Positions 23,011 through 33,824 of a DNA stretch of 64,000 bases are shown piece by piece (within the stretch, counting starts at the first letter, position 1; each line of letters opens with the position of its first letter). Made by a program: the position numbers and the translations under genes. The notes beneath the pieces are model-generated. The model did no database searches and was not told the DNA's origin. It worked only from the letters and a program-made list of their open reading frames with translations. The stretch is from contig JBBHKE010001846.1 in assembly GCA_037447655.1 (NCBI GenBank), forward strand, positions 97,001-161,000. Direction: 5' to 3'. Source of the stretch: Zygnema cylindricum (lineage: Eukaryota; Streptophyta; Zygnematophyceae; Zygnematales; Zygnemataceae).

Positions 23011-24593
23011 ACGATGACTTGTCCACAAAAAAAATCGCTGGAGGACAGCCATCAATGAGAAGATGGCCTCAATTATGGCAACCGATACTTGGGAGCTGGT
23101 TGATTGTCCACCTAACCGAAAACCAATCGGTTGTAAGTGGGTTTTCAAATTAAAACTGTACCCAGATAACACAATCGAGCGCTAGAATGCCAGATTAGTG
23201 GCAAAGGGATTTCACTAAAGGAGGGAATTGACTACAAGGAAACCTTTGCCCCGGTCGTGAGATTTCCCTCTGTCCGCATACTTTTCGGTCTGGCAACAGC
23301 GGAAGACATGGAAGTGCACCAAATGGACATCAAGACAGCCTTTTTGCATGGAGAATTGGAAGAGGAGATCTTCATGCGACAACCCGAAGGGTTTATGGAG
23401 GAAGGAGAGGAGAGTAAGGTATGCCAGCTAATTAAATCTCTTTAAGGTTTGAAACAGGCACCTCGACAGTGGAATAAGAAGCTTGATAAGTTTCTTACCG
23501 GTCTGGGATATATCCGGATCAGCTCAATATCCGGATCAGCTCAGATCACTCAATCTATGTTTTCGAAGATGAGGAAGGTTTTATATTTATTGCAATTTAT
23601 GTTGATGATTTGCTTGTTGTAAGTAAATCAATGGAAAAAATTAATAAACTGAAAACCGATCTTAAGGGAAGATTTGAAATGAAAGATATGGGGGAAGCAA
23701 AATATATTTTGGGAATTCAAGTAGAGAGAGACCCAAAAAGAAAAATTATAAGATTGACTCAAAAGGAAGCAATAGGGAACATGCTTGAAAAATTTCAAAT
23801 GTATAAAGCTAATAGTTGTACAACTCCAATGGAGTTGAAAAAGGGAAGTGAGGGGAGTGAGGAAGAAGGAGTCATAGTCTTAGACGAGGAATTATCTCCT
23901 GAAGAATAGAAGTTCATGCAGACTATTCGTTACAGGCAAGTAGTGGGAAGTCTAATCTATTTTATGAATTGTACCCGGCCGGATTTAGCTGCAGCTGTAG
24001 GAGTGCTGAGTAGAAGTCTAAATGCTCCCACTAAGAAGGATTGGGAGGCAGCTAAGAGAGTCCTTAAATATTTGATAGGAACTAGGGATCTATGGTTGCA
24101 ATTGGGTGGTGAGAATACTGACATCACTACTTGGAGTGATGCTAGTTATGGTGATGCTCCGATGACGAGATGTAGTTCTCGATATGTATTATATGTGGGT
24201 GATGGGGCTTGCTCTTGGAGTAGCAAACAACAAAAGGTTATTGCTCAGTCCACCATGGAGGCTGAGTATATGGCCTCTTGTTCTGCTGTAAAAGAATTGA
24301 TGTGGGTCAAGTCTTTGCTTGGTGAGCTTGGTCACCTTAAGAGTGGTGTGCAGAATTTTTTTTGTGATAATCAGGCAGCAATCGCTATTTCTGCCAATCC
24401 TAAACATCATTTTAAAGCCAAACACATGGACATCACACTCAGCTTTGTTAGAGAGAAAGTAGAAAACAAAATAATCAGTTTAGAGTACCGACCAGAGAGT
24501 GAGATGGTAGCAGATATGATGACCAAACCGGTGTCTTCCCCTAAGCTAATTTTCTGCAAGGAGAAGTGTGGTCTGAAATTAAAGATTGACTAG
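23011..24593 (+). pseudogene. B3 reverse transcriptase and RNase H
   Basis: Broken RVT_2 start (23011-23250), then frames 23257-23445, 23610-23909 and 23916-24593. A short duplication of 'atatccggatcagctca' at about 23510-23540 shifts the frame before Y-V-D-D. RNase H motifs W-S-D-A-S-Y-G-D, E-A-E-Y-M-A and F-C-D-N-Q-A-A-I are intact in the last frame. Confidence 0.85.
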
Positions 24594-24606
24594 AAAATAA
24601 GGGGAG

Positions 24607-25405
24607 TGTAGAAATTAATGGTCCTTTTAAAGTATTTTCTAGGTCTAAATAGAAATATAGAAAGAAGCCGAGGCAATCTACCTCTAACTTTTCTCTCCAA
24701 CTCTCAAACTTGTCGCAGTCATTGAGAAATTGGAGAGGGAGCTAGAGCCATGGCTACCTAGGTACCTAGGAGAGGTTTACGGGAAATATATATTAGTTAG
24801 GGGTTTATTTACTAAAAGGTATGTGCCGGCCACAGGATTTGATCCTGGTACCTACCAGACGGCAGACAACCGGTAGCCGGTAGCCTTAGCCGTTAAGTCT
24901 TTAACTAGTGTTACATACTATATGGTTTGATATTTAATTAAACATTATCAGGTAGGATAATTCATTTAACTGTAACTGTTTACGGGATACATAGATCCAG
25001 TAATGTAAAAGTACGGATTACAGTACGAATAAGATACGAATACCACGCATATATTTCTTTAATGAAACGAATACCGCGCATGTATTTATTACGGCTACGA
25101 TTTAATGTGAATTTAATCGGACGGCCGGAATTAACGCCGAGATCGCGAAAGAGGATTGCGGCGGTTTGTGGTCATCGCCCCATCGGATGACACGTGGCAG
25201 AATTACATTGGATCGCGGCATCTCCGAGGATTACGGGAGCGAATCCGGACATACCACGTGTCGACATTTAGGCCATGTCGTACAGTGTCCGTACAGAAAG
25301 TACACCGGTAGCTGTACTTTTGTGTACGGAACTGTAATCTGATTGGCTCTCTACATCAGTAGATAGAGTCTGTGAGAGAGATAAGACTTAGAAAAATTAG
25401 GAGAT
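24607..25405 (+). repeat. 3' LTR of B3, first part
   Basis: Starts TGTAGAAATTAATGG after the polypurine tract. Cut at 25405 by solo LTR D; it continues at 26408-26665, ending TTTCA before the CACAA duplication. Confidence 0.9.
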
Positions 25406-26402
25406 TGTTGAAATCACTAGATTTAGGGGAGGTATTTTCTAGGTCTTAATTAAAATAAGAAAAAAAAAAAAGCAGAGGCAGCTTGCCTCCACCTTCTCTC
25501 TCTGACCCCCATAATTGTTGTAGTCACTGAAGGAAAGAGAGGGCGGTGGAGCCATGGCTGCCTTAGCTCCATAGGCAGGGCTTAAGAGTGACCTAAGTCA
25601 CTTTCAACCAAAATGGTTGAGTCCGGCAGGACCCGAACCTCAGACCGGTAGGGCGAGGCGTAGCCGTCAACCCTTACCAGTCTGTCGTAGTAGTCCGTTA
25701 GGATACACAGGGTTCGATAGCTATTTAAACAATAGATAGATGACTAATCCGATTAACGGAATTACAAATAGGATACATAGAAACTAGTTGGGAAATTAAG
25801 TGCGCACGAAACAAATGTACCGGACATTTGTTTTGAACGGCTGGGAACTAAAGCCGACTTAAGATCCGACGGCTCACATCATCGCCGAGATCATGGAATG
25901 ACCGCTTTGGTGGTTTGCGGATGTAACATAACCTGGCAACACGTGGCAATATGTCATTGGGAAGCCGGAATCCTAGGGAGCGTGAGGACAAGTCCAGAGG
26001 AGACAGGCGTCCATTCCATGGCCTTGTCGTACACATGCCGTACAGAAAGTGCATCGGCCATGGTACTTTTCTGTACTATACAGTCTTCTGATTGGTCCCG
26101 TATTTCAGTAGATAGGAGTTGTGATTGGGTTTGGGACTTAGTGATTTGAGGAGGTAGCCGCCTCTCTCCCAACAAGCTTGTATAAATATTGGCATCTTTA
26201 CCGCTTGATAATTAATCTCCCGGTAAGGCGTTTTCAGTGATTCTTTTTGCTGTGGACTCAAGGTAGTCCAGACTGCAGAGGGGTGCAGTCAAGTTATCTA
26301 TTTATCTTTTAGGATAGCAGTTGCTTTCGTTGAAAGTGGGTAAGTCAAAAACTACCTAGAGGCTTCCTCATTCTCGATCCAAATGGAGGACACAAAATTG
26401 CA
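25406..26402 (+). mobile_element. Solo LTR of copia family D
   Basis: 997 bp, TGTTGAAATCACTAG to ACAAAATTGCA, flanked by perfect GAGAT duplications (25401-25405, 26403-26407). No internal region is present, so it is a solo LTR left by LTR-LTR recombination. It carries ATG (26383-26385) exactly 20 nt from its end, as in family B, reading M-E-D-T-K-L. It also holds a GTAC cluster (about 26030-26085) and the best box-B match of the LTRs, GGTTCGGGTCC, on the minus strand at about 25630. Confidence 0.9.
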
Positions 26403-26670
26403 GAGATAGGACCCTCTCTCTCAGAGAGCTTCTGTACAAAAGGTCAACTTTAACCCTCCATAACTTTCTGCTCAGAGGAGCAAATTCAGAGATTCTTTTT
26501 GCTATCGACTCAGGGGAGTCTTGCCTTCACAAGGGTGAAGTTGGTAAGAGTTATTGTCTGCCAAGGTGGCGGTTATTTTTGCTTAAACACAAAGGGGTCA
26601 AGGTTATCCTAGAGGCTTCTTGGAAGCTCTCCACTCTGAGGACTTATGGAGGTCTCAGAGTTTCACACAA

Positions 26671-27393
26671 AAGTACAGCTGCCGATGTACTTTGTGTTCG
26701 AACATTGTACGACATGGCCTAAATGTCGACACGTGGTATATCCGGATTCGCTCCCTTAATCCTCGGAGATGCCGTGATCAAATGTCATTTCGCCACGTGT
26801 CATCCGATGTGGCGATGACCGAAAACCGCCGAAATTCTCTTCCGCGATCCCGGCGTTTAATTCCGGCCGTCCGATTAAATTCACATTTAATCGTAGCCGT
26901 AATAAATACATACGCGGTATTCGTTTCGCTAAAGAAATAAATGCGCGGTAATCGTTTCTTATCCGCACTGTAATCTGTACTTTTACATTAATGGATCTAT
27001 GTCTCCCGTAAACAGTTTCAGTTAAATGAATAATCGTACGTGTTAATGTTTAACTAAATGTCAAACCCTATATTATATAACACTAGGTCTAGACTTAACG
27101 GATAAGGCTACTGGCTACCGGCAACTTACCGGCCGACAGGTACCAGGATCAAATCCTAGAGGCAACACATATCCTTTTAGTAAATAAACCCCTAATGGTA
27201 TTAAACTAATAATTACATCCGGTAAACCTCTGGATAGCCTAGGTAGCCATGGCTCTAGCTTCCTCTCCAATTTCTCAATGACTGCGACAAGTTTGAGAGT
27301 TGGAGAGAGAAGTTAGAGGTAGACTGCCTCGGCTTCTTTCTATATTTATATTAAGACCTACAAAATACTAAAAAATGACCATTAATTTCTACA
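26671..27393 (-). repeat. 5' LTR of B4, distal part
   Basis: Continuation of 13001-13345 after the B3 insertion. It ends 'ttaatttctaca' at 27393 and is followed by the CGGAT duplication. Confidence 0.88.
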
Positions 27394-27398
27394 CGGAT

Positions 27399-27522
27399 CA
27401 GCTCAGATCACTCAATCTATGTTTTTGAAGATGAGGAAGGTATTATATTTATTGCAATTTATGTTGATGATTTGCTTGTTTTAAGTAAATCAATGGAAAA
27501 AATTAATAAACTGAAAACCAAT
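27399..27522 (+). pseudogene. B2 reverse transcriptase, second part, truncated
   Basis: Resumes the B2 RT reading across the B4 insertion and includes the Y-V-D-D catalytic box. It then ends abruptly: at about 27522 it joins E2 sequence with a short shared AATC. The rest of B2 pol and its 3' LTR are missing, consistent with an illegitimate deletion. Confidence 0.82.
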
Positions 27523-27819
27523 CATATGCATATTCGCTCACATCGTGGAACTTTACTTAAAATCACCTTACGAGGTGATTTTATATAAAGTTTGAAGATG
27601 ATGTGGAAGGACGCGAAAGTGGGTCGATACTCGCTAAACGATAAACTGCATCGCGATAGACAACAAAATGCGGTACATCTAAAGTTTTAATGGAACAGAA
27701 GTTGTACGGTGGTAATTTGAATTTTTTGATACGGCTGCAGATTTTTTCTTTTTTTTCCAAGTTATAAAGGAAAACGACAGAAAATAACTGTAACTTTAGC
27801 ACATGGGAAAGTGCCCTTC

Positions 27820-28538
27820 GGGTGAAGTTCCATTAGACGAAAAGTGGAGTTCGTTACTAGACGTCGTACGTTTTCGTAGAGCGCCGTACATAGCCGTACC
27901 AGATTTTTTTTTTGTTAGACGAAACATTGTCACTGGAAAGCTGTCAGGTAGCTCCAATGATGTAGGCGTAATTCTTGACCGTTGGATGTTTCACTTTTTG
28001 AGATCCGCGAAGCAATCGAGCACATCATTCACTAAGCCCCAACTCTCCTCGCGAGGAGAGTTGGGGCCCACTAGATGCTTGCCATTCATTACCATTGGTT
28101 CACGTGAAAAGGAAAAAAAAATCTACGTTGCACAAGCGATCACAGGCGTGCGCGTCCTACATGCCATGTGCCTCCTGCCACGTTGCATGCAAGTTTGGTG
28201 AAAATATCCTCGCACGCTGCGTCTTACATCCACCGACATTCAAAGTTTGTTGCGACCTTCAAAGTTTGTCGCGTCTTTTTGCCATTCTGTTTCGAAATTT
28301 TGATTTCCATTTCCAAAATCAAAATCTAGCCGAAAACTTTAGGTACGAATCATTAGTTACCTCCAGTGGTACAGAAATTTCGTACAAATATTGCGATTGT
28401 GGATTTTTTTCAAGATTTTTAGAATCTGGACTCTAACCTACGTGGCGCCAATCATAATTAATGAAGGTTTGTTACTGGCTTGACACAATGGAACGGATTT
28501 CCAATAAACGCTGACAGTAGACTTGGGCGTACATTTAA
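27820..28538. repeat. Non-coding repeat-like region with perfect palindrome
   Basis: Lies between the right end of E2 copy 1 and an E1-type copy. A frame of 132 codons at 27803-28201 shows no recognisable domain and is not called a gene. It may be an internal part of a longer E1 relative whose left end is 1848-1951; that is only inferred from nesting. Confidence 0.35.
28036..28067. repeat. Perfect 32-bp palindrome
   Basis: Two 16-base halves are exact inverted complements around TCG|CGA, with no spacer. The flanks do not pair. A related but imperfect hairpin, also centred on TCGCGA, is in E2 copy 2 near 29917-29940, and a decayed one near 27560. Confidence 0.85.
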
Positions 28539-29096
28539 TGGGACCGGTGTGACGATTGTATATGTTGACAATGCCCGTGACGGGTGTCAACATCTACAAT
28601 CTGTGATGACGCACGTTATTTTTTGTAACAACTTGTGACGTCGCATGACTTTTCGTGACATTGTAGATGTATCGCCTTCGAGCATGTTCCGTTTCACGGT
28701 TGAAGACGATGCGCTTTGCCTTTGCGTCGCCTGTCCGGTCGACGTGAAATGGCATTGGAATCTTGAGACCCCAGGCGAAATAAAATCCGTACCAAACGAA
28801 AACGGACAAAACCAAACAAATTATGTACTTTGCCTTGTCGTACCTGAACGCAAACGTGCAAAACATAGCGAATCGTGTACTTTTCGTCGTCTCTTAAAAT
28901 CGTTTGAAATTTTTGAAAAATTCATACACCTACGAATGTGTTCCTATTTTTTTACCCATAATACTTTGTTTTAAAACACATCGCCCATGTGTTTTAAAGA
29001 AAAGTTTGAAGATGACGTTTTTTGTCGTGGCCGTGGGTCGTAAAACGCAAAACGACAACATGTAGTATATTCTAAGGTTGACGATGACGTAAAATG
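28539..29096 (+). repeat. E1-type repeat copy, plus orientation
   Basis: Matches E1 from about 2163 onward (GTGACGATTGTATA ... GACGTGAAATGG). The frame from ATG 28645 is open for 109 codons; its first ~37 residues are close to those of the other two copies (M-T-F-R-D-I-V, then D-V-K-W-H). No domain is recognised. Cut at 29096 by a family-A LTR fragment. Confidence 0.5.
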
Positions 29097-29242
29097 TGTT
29101 GTCTTTTGGAAAGCCCTCAGTCTCAGAGCAGCGCAGCAGCGCAGCAACTATACAGACAGCAGCGCAGCTGCTATACGGAAGAGCAGCGCAGCTGCTATAC
29201 AGCAGAGCTGCGCAGCAGCGCAGCAGCAGAGCAGCGCAGCAG
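29097..29242 (+). repeat. Truncated family-A LTR fragment
   Basis: Starts TGTTGTCTTTTGGAAAGC, like the A2 LTR, and keeps only the first ~145 bp, mostly the GCAGCGCAGCAGC array. It then joins E2 sequence missing its first few TIR bases. No matching duplication is seen. Confidence 0.8.
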
Positions 29243-30169
29243 CTTTCCTATGTAACCAAAACTTTAGTCTTATAACTTTGTTTTTAGCGAAGATTCTCCG
29301 TACTTTTTTCAGAGCATTCGTATGGAAAAAAATCAAATCGTCACTTTAGATCGTGACAGATGGAGACGTGGGTGTAATTTGTGATGGTTTGTAGACGACT
29401 ACAAAACTCGCGACAATTGATGACGTTTACAAAATAGCGACGTTTGTAGACGTCTAGCTACTTATGACATTGTAGATGTTTAGGGTTTGTGACATTTTGA
29501 CGTCACGCTCACATATGTTAGCGTCGACGTCACTGAATCTAAAACATTCCGCCATGGTTTCCTGATTTTGTTTTATCGTCTGTCCTCACTCTACTTGCCA
29601 TCAAAATAAGTCAAAAGAAATATTTTTTAGAGATCTTTCATTTGATACCTTTCTTGTCTTTTTTCATTGAATTGTGAGATATATGCGTTAGTGGGAGAGG
29701 GAAAGAGAGAGAGGCTTTCACGGACTTCGCTTCTGCGAAATGGCGTCCGTTGGTCGAGACCCCCTCCACGGTTACTGTACGGAAAAAAGTCTTGCACAGT
29801 CTGGAAATGTGCGTAAGTTTTTTTTTTGGTACTCTGGGCACAAAAATTGTCAAAAATCTCTGTCGCGTGCGAAATCATATGCATATTTGCCCACGTCGTG
29901 GAACTTTGTTTAAAACCACCTCGCGAGGTGATTTTATATAAAGTTTGAAGATGAGCAGGAAGGACGCGAAAGTGAGTCGAAACGCGCTAATCGACAAACT
30001 GCATCGCGCTAGACGTCAAAATACAGTACAGTTAAAGTTTCATGGTAACGCAACTTGTACAATGGTAATTTCAATTTTTTGGTACGGCTGCGTATTTTCT
30101 TGTTTTTTTTCAAGTTATAGAGGAAAAAGACAAAAAAATATTGTAACTTTAGCACATGGGAAAGTGCCC
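29243..30169. mobile_element. Small TIR element E2, copy 2 (left end clipped)
   Basis: Matches E2 copy 1 along 1960-2051, 2837-3266 and 27523-27816, and fills the ~180 bp missing there. Right end ACATGGGAAAGTGCCC is followed by TAA. No protein domain is recognised. Confidence 0.5.
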
Positions 30170-30172
30170 TAA

Positions 30173-30717
30173 GTAAGGGTTTATTTCTATCGTTTTCGTT
30201 TAAAACTTAGCGCTGTACTGCCTAAGTTGCAACTGTACGAAGGAATCGCAAATTTGTAGAGAACAATTTGGGTCATCCTCGAACTTAAGATGAACAAAAA
30301 TTTGTCGTCTTGTGTTTTTCCATCCACTTCCACGAGAAAAAACGTCATCTTCAACCTTAAGTTTAAAACACATGCGTGATGTGTTTTAAAACTAGGTATT
30401 TTGGATGAACAAATAGGAACATATATTCGCACGTGCTGTAATTTTCGAAAATTTTCATATGATTTCCAAGGACAAATAAAAGTATAGAATTCGCTATGTT
30501 TTGTCCGTTAGCGTTCTAATACGACGAATAAACGTACACAATTTGTTTGGTTTTGTCTGTTTTCGTTGAGTACGGATTTTTTTTTGCACGGGTCTTCAAA
30601 TTCTGATGCCATTTCACGTCGACCGGATAGGAGACGCAAAGGCAAAGCGCATCATCTTTAACCGTGAAACGGCACAAGCTGGAAGGCGGTACGTCTACGA
30701 TGTCACGGTAAGACATG
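30173..30717 (-). repeat. E1-type repeat copy, inverted
   Basis: The minus strand matches E1 and the 28539-29096 copy over ~400 bp, giving a large inverted pair with ~1.2 kb between. The short frame starting M-S-Y-R-D-I-V-D-V is kept but closes after about 65 codons. Cut at 30717 by an LTR. Confidence 0.5.
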
Positions 30718-31810
30718 TGAAACTCTGAGACCTCCATTGGCCCTCAGAGTAGGCAGATCCAAAGAAGCTAATCTAGATAGTGCCGACTCCAAACTTGATA
30801 TAAACCCAAATGACTGACCCCTTGACAATCACAAACCCATTATAGCTTCACCCGTGTGAAATAAGACTTTCTGTGTGCTTAGTTCCACCACAGAATGCAA
30901 AGTTAGGATATGAGTTTTGGACACATTCACCCAGTTTAACTTTCCCTTAGAAATGCAGTCACCCTGGCAGGCAAAAACTCTGACCGACTACACACCTATG
31001 TAGCCTGGACTCGATTGAGTCCGCAGCAAAAAGAATCACTTAAAATGGTCAAGTAAATTAATCGTTATGGTGGCCAAAGTTTGCCATTTATACAAGGTGC
31101 TCTCTGGGAGAGGCATCTACCTACCCAAAATTTTCTAAGTCCTATTCCCCCTCTAAAACTCTATCTACTGAAGTACGGCACCAATTAAAATACTGTGTCG
31201 TACAGAAAAGTACAAGTGGCGGTGTACTTTCTGTACGGCCATCGTACGACATGGCCAAAATGTCGACACCTGTCATATCGGGATTCGTTTCCGTAATCCC
31301 CGGAGTTGCTGCAATCAAATGTGGTTTTGCCACGTGTCATTCGATGTGGCGGTGATCGCAAACCGCCAAAATCCTATTCCGCGATCTCGGCATCCTTCGC
31401 AGCCGTCCGATCAAATCCGGATTTCAATTGTAGCCGTCATAATTACTTGCCTGATATTCTTTTTGATGTCAAACAAAATGCGCGGTATTTGTTTCGTAAC
31501 CGTGTCGTACTTCGTACTTTATATAACTGTATGTATGCACTACGTATATATTTCCAGTTAAATGATAAAGTCTACGTGTAACTAATTAAATAATTATCAA
31601 ACCTTATATGTCTTAATACTAGCGCTAGACTAAACGGTTAAAGCTACCTGCTATGATTGATTGTCAGACGACACGTACCAGGATCAATTTGGGATCCGTC
31701 AACTTTCTTTTGGTAAGTCTACCTAATTTACCCCCTCTCTTCTCTAGAGAGCTTAGGCAGCCATGGCTCTAGCTCCCTATCCAGCCTTCAGTGACTACAA
31801 CAAGTGTAGG
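30718..31810 (-). repeat. Family-C-like LTR, incomplete at gap
   Basis: Begins TGAAACTCTGAGACC on the plus strand (the LTR 3' end) and then follows the family-C LTR of 56393-57783, including the 'gactcgattgagtccgcagcaaaaagaatcac'-type segment, GTAC cluster (31200-31245) and G-box-like CACGTG near 31331. It runs into the gap at 31811, so whether it is solo or part of an element is unknown. Confidence 0.75.
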
Positions 31811-31820
31811 NNNNNNNNNN
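31811..31820. other. Assembly gap (10 N)
   Basis: Separates the family-C-like LTR from the gypsy-type sequence. True size unknown. Confidence 0.99.
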
Positions 31821-32042
31821 CCGTCAAAGTGGATCGGATGCGAGCTTCAAGTAGTTGAGAAACTAGACTAGGTCTAAAACGTAGGCCATGAGGAGACCCT
31901 CCTACAGTTTGTACTGCCTCTCTCCCAGTGCATTTTCTTACCAAGGGGGTCGAGATCGACCCTGGCGGCGAGCCCGTCGGTGGCGTATGACTGCTCCTTG
32001 GAGTCTCTATCGACCTATGTTGAGCAGGGGTAATCGTAGATT
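31821..32042 (+). other. Leader region of the gypsy-like element, no gene seen
   Basis: About 220 bases between the gap and the likely gag start. No open frame of note, no LTR end and no primer-binding site recognised. Confidence 0.4.
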
Positions 32043-32759
32043 ATGGCGTCCAGAGCGTTGAACTATACCCTATAGGTGAACCAGCTCCTGAAGACCATTG
32101 GGGCGTTTGCTTCGGTGCATGAGACAGTAGCGTCCTTGTAGGAGCATGAACGCTCACATCTCTCACTCCCACGAGGATGTTCCTGCGATGACAGAGTACG
32201 TGGCTTCGTTTGCGGGGTTACCAGAAGTCCTCGGCCAAGTGGATATCCCATATCAGGTTGCGAGACCGGCGGTATTAGATGCTAATGGGGACGAGTTGTA
32301 TCCAGCTATCTCCGAGGTTCCTCGTCAGTATGCAGTGGCTGCCCGAGCGGCGGTCCCAGCTAGAGCGGGGGGAACCATTCTTTTACGTGACCCTCTCTCC
32401 GTCATGTTTGACATCCTCCCAGAGGAGTACCGGATGCAAAATCTGGATCAGATCAAAGAGTTGATGAACTTCGAGCGTAGGCTAGGTGAAACTGCCCTTG
32501 CATTGCGAGCTCGGATGGAAACTCTGCGGGAGGCATTAACGGACCTCATATCCGATGCAGAGGCTGTCCAGAAATTTTTGGGAGAGTTTCCACGTCCATG
32601 AAAGAAGTTTATCCAAAACCACCTTAGCCAAATGTATGGACTGAAATTCACCTTTGAGTAAGCGGCTCAATACGAGGTAGAGTATGAGATGCAGACATCG
32701 TGGTGGGACACCTATGAGCGTTCCAAACCTCCTCATAGAGAACCGGTTAATCCATCTCC
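32043..32759 (+). pseudogene. Gypsy-like gag (capsid region), decayed
   Basis: Likely start ATG 32043 (M-A-S-R-A-L-N-Y). TAG at 32073 and 32139, then a frameshift near 32145-32165 into the frame open 32146-32601, then TGA 32599 and TAA 32659. The 151-codon open part is helical and charged (L-R-A-R-M-E-T-L-R-E-A-L near its end), as expected of gag. It has no close family match I can name; the role is inferred from the CCHC and protease segments that follow in the same element. Confidence 0.6.
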
Positions 32760-33824
32760 TGCAGAAATCGATGGTTATTTTATTATTTTTTACGTCTAAA
32801 TTGGAATATAGAAAGTAGCCGAGGCAGTCTGCCTCTAACTTCTCTCTCCAAACTCCCACGATTGTTGCAGTCACTGAGAAGTTGGAGAGGAAGCTAGAGC
32901 CATGGCTACCTAAGCTATCCAGAGGTTTACGGGGAATAGATTAGTTAATTTACAGATAGGTAGGTTTATTTACTAAAAAGAGTATGTCGGAACCTGGATT
33001 TGATCCTGGTACCTGCCGATCGTTAGAACGCTGGTAGCCGCTAGCCTTAACCGTTAAATATAGAAGTTAGGATATATACTATTGGGTTTGATATTAATTT
33101 AAATGTGTATACGTAGGAAAAATCATTTAATGGCGGATGTTTACGGTTACATTGATCCAGTTATGTAAACGTACGGATTTTGGTATGGATAAGAAACAAA
33201 TACTGCGCATTTTGTTTCTTTTACGGAACAAATACAGCATAAGCATTTATGACGGCTACGATTGAAATCTGCATTCAATCGGACTGCAGAAAAGAAAGCC
33301 GAGATCGCGAAGAAATTCTTGGCGGTTTGTGGTCATCGCCGCATCGGATGACACGTGGCATGATTACCTTGGATCGCGGCATCTTCGCGAATTACGCGAC
33401 TGAATTTGAATATGACATATGTCGACATTTAGGCCATGTCATACAATATCCGTATATAAAGTACACCAGCAATTGTACTTTTGTGAACAACAGTGTAATA
33501 TGATTGGTGCCGTACACTAGTAGATAGAGTTTTAGAGAGAGATAAGACTTCGAAAAATTGGTAGATAGGACCCTCTCTCCCAGAGAGCTTTTGTACAAAA
33601 GGTAAACTTTGACCCATTATAACTTACTACTTGAGGGAGAAAATTGAGAGATTATTTTTGCTATCGACTCAAGGGAGTCTTGCCTTCACAGGGGTGAAGG
33701 TGGTTAGAGTTTTTGTCTGCCGGGGTGGCAATTATTCATGCTAAAAGATAAAGGGGTCAGGGTTATCCTAGAGAATTCGTGTGAGCTGCTTACTCTGAGG
33801 TCCTATGGAGGTCTCAGAGTTGCA
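32760..33824 (+). repeat. 5' LTR of B5
   Basis: 1065 bp. Begins TGCAGAAATCGATGG (two changes from family) and ends GAGTTGCA. It keeps the gag ATG at 33805, exactly 20 nt from the LTR end. G-box-like ACACGTGGC near 33350 and GTAC cluster near 33438-33490. Confidence 0.9.

Larger units (their letters stand above)
13346..26665 (+). mobile_element. Ty1/copia element B3, interrupted by A1 and solo LTR D
   Basis: Plus-strand family-B element: 5' LTR 13346-13738 plus 19603-20263, coding region 20264-24606, 3' LTR 24607-25405 plus 26408-26665. TSD CACAA matches on both sides. Polypurine tract AAGGGGAG ends at 24606. The PBS at 20264 is mutated to GGTTATAGGCACACC. Confidence 0.9.
7598..27393 (-). mobile_element. 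Ty1/copia element B4, itself interrupted by B3
   Basis: Full-length family-B element on the minus strand: 3' LTR 7598-8654, coding region 8655-13000, 5' LTR 13001-13345 plus 26671-27393. TSD CGGAT flanks both ends. The PBS complement, with one change, is at 12986-13000; the polypurine tract reads as CTCCCC on the plus strand at 8655-8660. It inserted into B2 reverse transcriptase. Its 5' LTR was later split by B3. Confidence 0.88.
1955..27816. mobile_element. Small TIR element E2, copy 1, split by nested insertions
   Basis: The element's own sequence is 1955-2051, 2837-3266 and about 27523-27816. Left end GGGCACTTTCCCGTGT and right end ACATGGGAAAGTGCCC form a TIR of about 16 bp. Flanking bases are TTA (1952-1954) and TTC (27817-27819), a possible 3-bp TWA-like TSD with one change. 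The second copy at 29243-30169 confirms the unit. GGG-starting TIRs with 3-bp TWA duplications recall PIF/Harbinger (Tourist-like) elements; that class is inferred. No transposase is seen. About 180 bp present in copy 2 was lost together with the 3' end of B2. Confidence 0.45.

Noticed and set aside
27803-28201. 132-codon frame
   Set aside because: No domain, unusual composition, spans a repeat boundary and a perfect palindrome; not supported as a gene.
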